A stretch of 7,980 bases of DNA from the NCBI GenBank assembly GCA_937952995.1, contig CALFYB010000087.1, forward strand, positions 1 through 7,980, in the 5' to 3' direction. The translations under genes and the position numbers were made by a program. Positions within the stretch are counted from its first letter, which is position 1. Each line of letters starts with the position of its first letter. The notes under the pieces were generated by a model that saw nothing but the letters and a program-made list of their open reading frames with translations, was not told the DNA's origin and did not search any database. Shown here one piece after another: positions 7,230 through 7,980 of the stretch. This DNA comes from an uncultured Caulobacteraceae bacterium. GTDB lineage: Bacteria; Pseudomonadota; Alphaproteobacteria; Caulobacterales; Caulobacteraceae.

Positions 7230-7544
7230 CACTACCGGTTGCTCTGCAGAGTTTTCAGCTTGTGAACGCGCAAAAGCACCAAGCTCAAATTTGTTGAGCG
7301 TTTGAACAGGCTCACCATCTTTACGAACAATGACGTTCTCATTCGCATCAATAGTTAAAAAGACGGGAGGCAAGGATTGCACCTTGGCGCCACCGACTGT
7401 TGGGAGATTGACAACGCCAGGATTAACCATGGGAGCTGTCGCCATAAAGATGACGAGTAGTACCAACATCACATCAATGTAAGGAACCACATTAATGTCG
7501 ACCATCGCCCGACGTTTAGAGGATTTTCTGAGGGAGCCGGCCAT
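6918..7544 (-). CDS. tolR: TolR, biopolymer transport protein of the Tol-Pal system, C-terminus replaced
   Basis: TolR works with TolQ and TolA in the inner membrane, using the proton gradient to constrict the outer membrane at division. Residues 1-121 are a normal TolR: basic N-terminus (RKSSKRR), then INVVPYIDVMLVLLVIFM at 17-34 with the essential membrane aspartate D24, then a periplasmic domain ending ADKSIKYEVVMEVI (108-121). From E122 (position 7181) the frame reads the antisense of the AraC gene and continues to a stop at 6918. The true TolR part is therefore 7182-7544, and about 20 native residues (the usual ...GVxRVGLL-type end) are lost. It starts 2 bases after the tolQ stop, the standard operon arrangement. 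The residue pattern looks betaproteobacterial. ExbD is the alternative name, but the paired TolQ signature favours TolR. Confidence 0.88.
   Translation of the reverse strand: MAGSLRKSSKRRAMVDINVVPYIDVMLVLLVIFMATAPMVNPGVVNLPTVGGAKVQSLPPVFLTIDANENVIVRKDGEPVQTLNKFELGAFARSQAENSAEQPVVLAADKSIKYEVVMEVIEDPDQSRVLRDDRLILLNIVGQIFGIAVGNQDFDGGEQQKGALGGRSIAHGQHQRPHLVACCMRKGHSAARTIHQRLKASKFGHKVK
7182..7202. other. Junction between the sugar locus and tolQR (shared 21-bp word)
   Basis: These 21 bases read as AraC residues N189-F195 on the plus strand and as TolR residues E115-I121 on the minus strand, and both fit their families. To the left only the AraC reading makes sense. To the right only the TolR reading does. 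Counted G+C is 66 of 120 bases for 7021-7140 but 53 of 120 for 7261-7380. The pattern is that of two sequences joined through a short identical word, either by assembly or by micro-homology recombination. Confidence 0.75.
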
Positions 7545-7546
7545 GC

Positions 7547-7980
7547 TTATCTACCTGCAGCTTGACGTTGCAAGATGTTGGTGAATTCTTCTATAAAGGT
7601 TTCAAAGCGGATGGATAGGCGATCTACATCGGTTGCCGCGCGGTTGTAAGCCACTACTGCAGGAATCGCAGCAAAAAGGCCGATCGCGGTAGCGACCAGT
7701 GCTTCGGCAATACCAGGAGCTACTGCCGCCAGGGTGGCGTTTTGAACGTTAGCCAAGCCACGGAACGCATGCATGATGCCCCAAACGGTGCCAAATAAGC
7801 CGATGTACGGAGATACAGAGCCTACCGAAGCCAAGAATGGGAGATTGGCCTCTAGAGCGTCCATCTCACGTTGATAGGTGGCTTTCATGGCGCGGCGGGC
7901 GGCATCAATTTCACGTACTTTCATAAATTCCTGCATGCCAGCTTCAAAAATATGCTCCAAAACAGCATCACTTCGGGTAT
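7547..7980 (-). CDS. tolQ: TolQ, proton-channel subunit of the Tol-Pal system, N-terminus outside the window
   Basis: TolQ forms the inner-membrane ring around TolR and, with it, converts proton flow into force on TolA. The visible 143 residues are the C-terminal part of a protein usually about 225-230 long. The frame is open to the right edge, so the TTG at 7960 is not a true start. The conserved segments are all present: [27 protein letters not shown] (membrane segment 2, quoted from its start) and [21 protein letters not shown] (segment 3, quoted in part, with the channel-lining A-T pair in ALVATAIG). The tail is [14 protein letters not shown]. The stop at 7547-7549 is 2 bases before tolR. 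The wording [17 protein letters not shown] points to Betaproteobacteria. ExbB is less likely given the [10 protein letters not shown] and ILQRQ motifs. Confidence 0.92.
   Translation of the reverse strand, partial: TRSDAVLEHIFEAGMQEFMKVREIDAARRAMKATYQREMDALEANLPFLASVGSVSPYIGLFGTVWGIMHAFRGLANVQNATLAAVAPGIAEALVATAIGLFAAIPAVVAYNRAATDVDRLSIRFETFIEEFTNILQRQAAGR

Overview
This window looks like proteobacterial DNA in two unrelated blocks. Positions 1 to about 7180 carry a locus for a TonB-dependent receptor, a sugar transporter and a c-type cytochrome. Its style (long receptor with an ALAQ signal-peptide end, FucP/GluP-family transporter, cupin-type AraC regulator) recalls Caulobacterales/Sphingomonadales-like Alphaproteobacteria or TBDR-rich Gammaproteobacteria. 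Positions from about 7182 to 7980 carry tolQ-tolR, whose proteins look betaproteobacterial (Burkholderiales/Polynucleobacter-like). The taxonomic placement is by eye only.

Layout. On the minus strand, read right to left, there are a GluP/NagP-like sugar:proton symporter (5145-6440), a 906-residue TonB-dependent receptor (2257-4977), and a secreted cytochrome c / DUF1587-DUF1595-DUF1592-DUF1588 protein that runs off the left edge (1-2036, best start a TTG). A cupin-domain AraC-type regulator (from 6618, plus strand) is divergent from the symporter. The 167-bp AT-rich gap upstream of the receptor holds a perfect 10-bp inverted repeat with a 20-bp spacer. The receptor-proximal arm contains a consensus -10 box (TATAAT). 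The likely logic is that the receptor imports an oligosaccharide or similar ligand across the outer membrane, the symporter moves the resulting sugar across the inner membrane, and the AraC protein senses it. The cytochrome's role is unknown.

The right end does not fit. The AraC regulator loses its whole DNA-binding domain at about 7200. A converging tolR loses its C-terminal end at about 7180. The 21 bases between (7182-7202) read sensibly as both proteins on opposite strands, and base composition changes across the point. The simplest reading is a chimeric join through a shared k-mer-sized word, either in assembly or, less likely, by real micro-homology recombination. Nothing to the right of about 7180 should be used as genomic context for the sugar locus.

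I saw no tRNA, rRNA, CRISPR array, insertion sequence or origin, and no gene-free stretch over 300 bases. The gaps are 2037-2256, 4978-5144 and 6441-6617.
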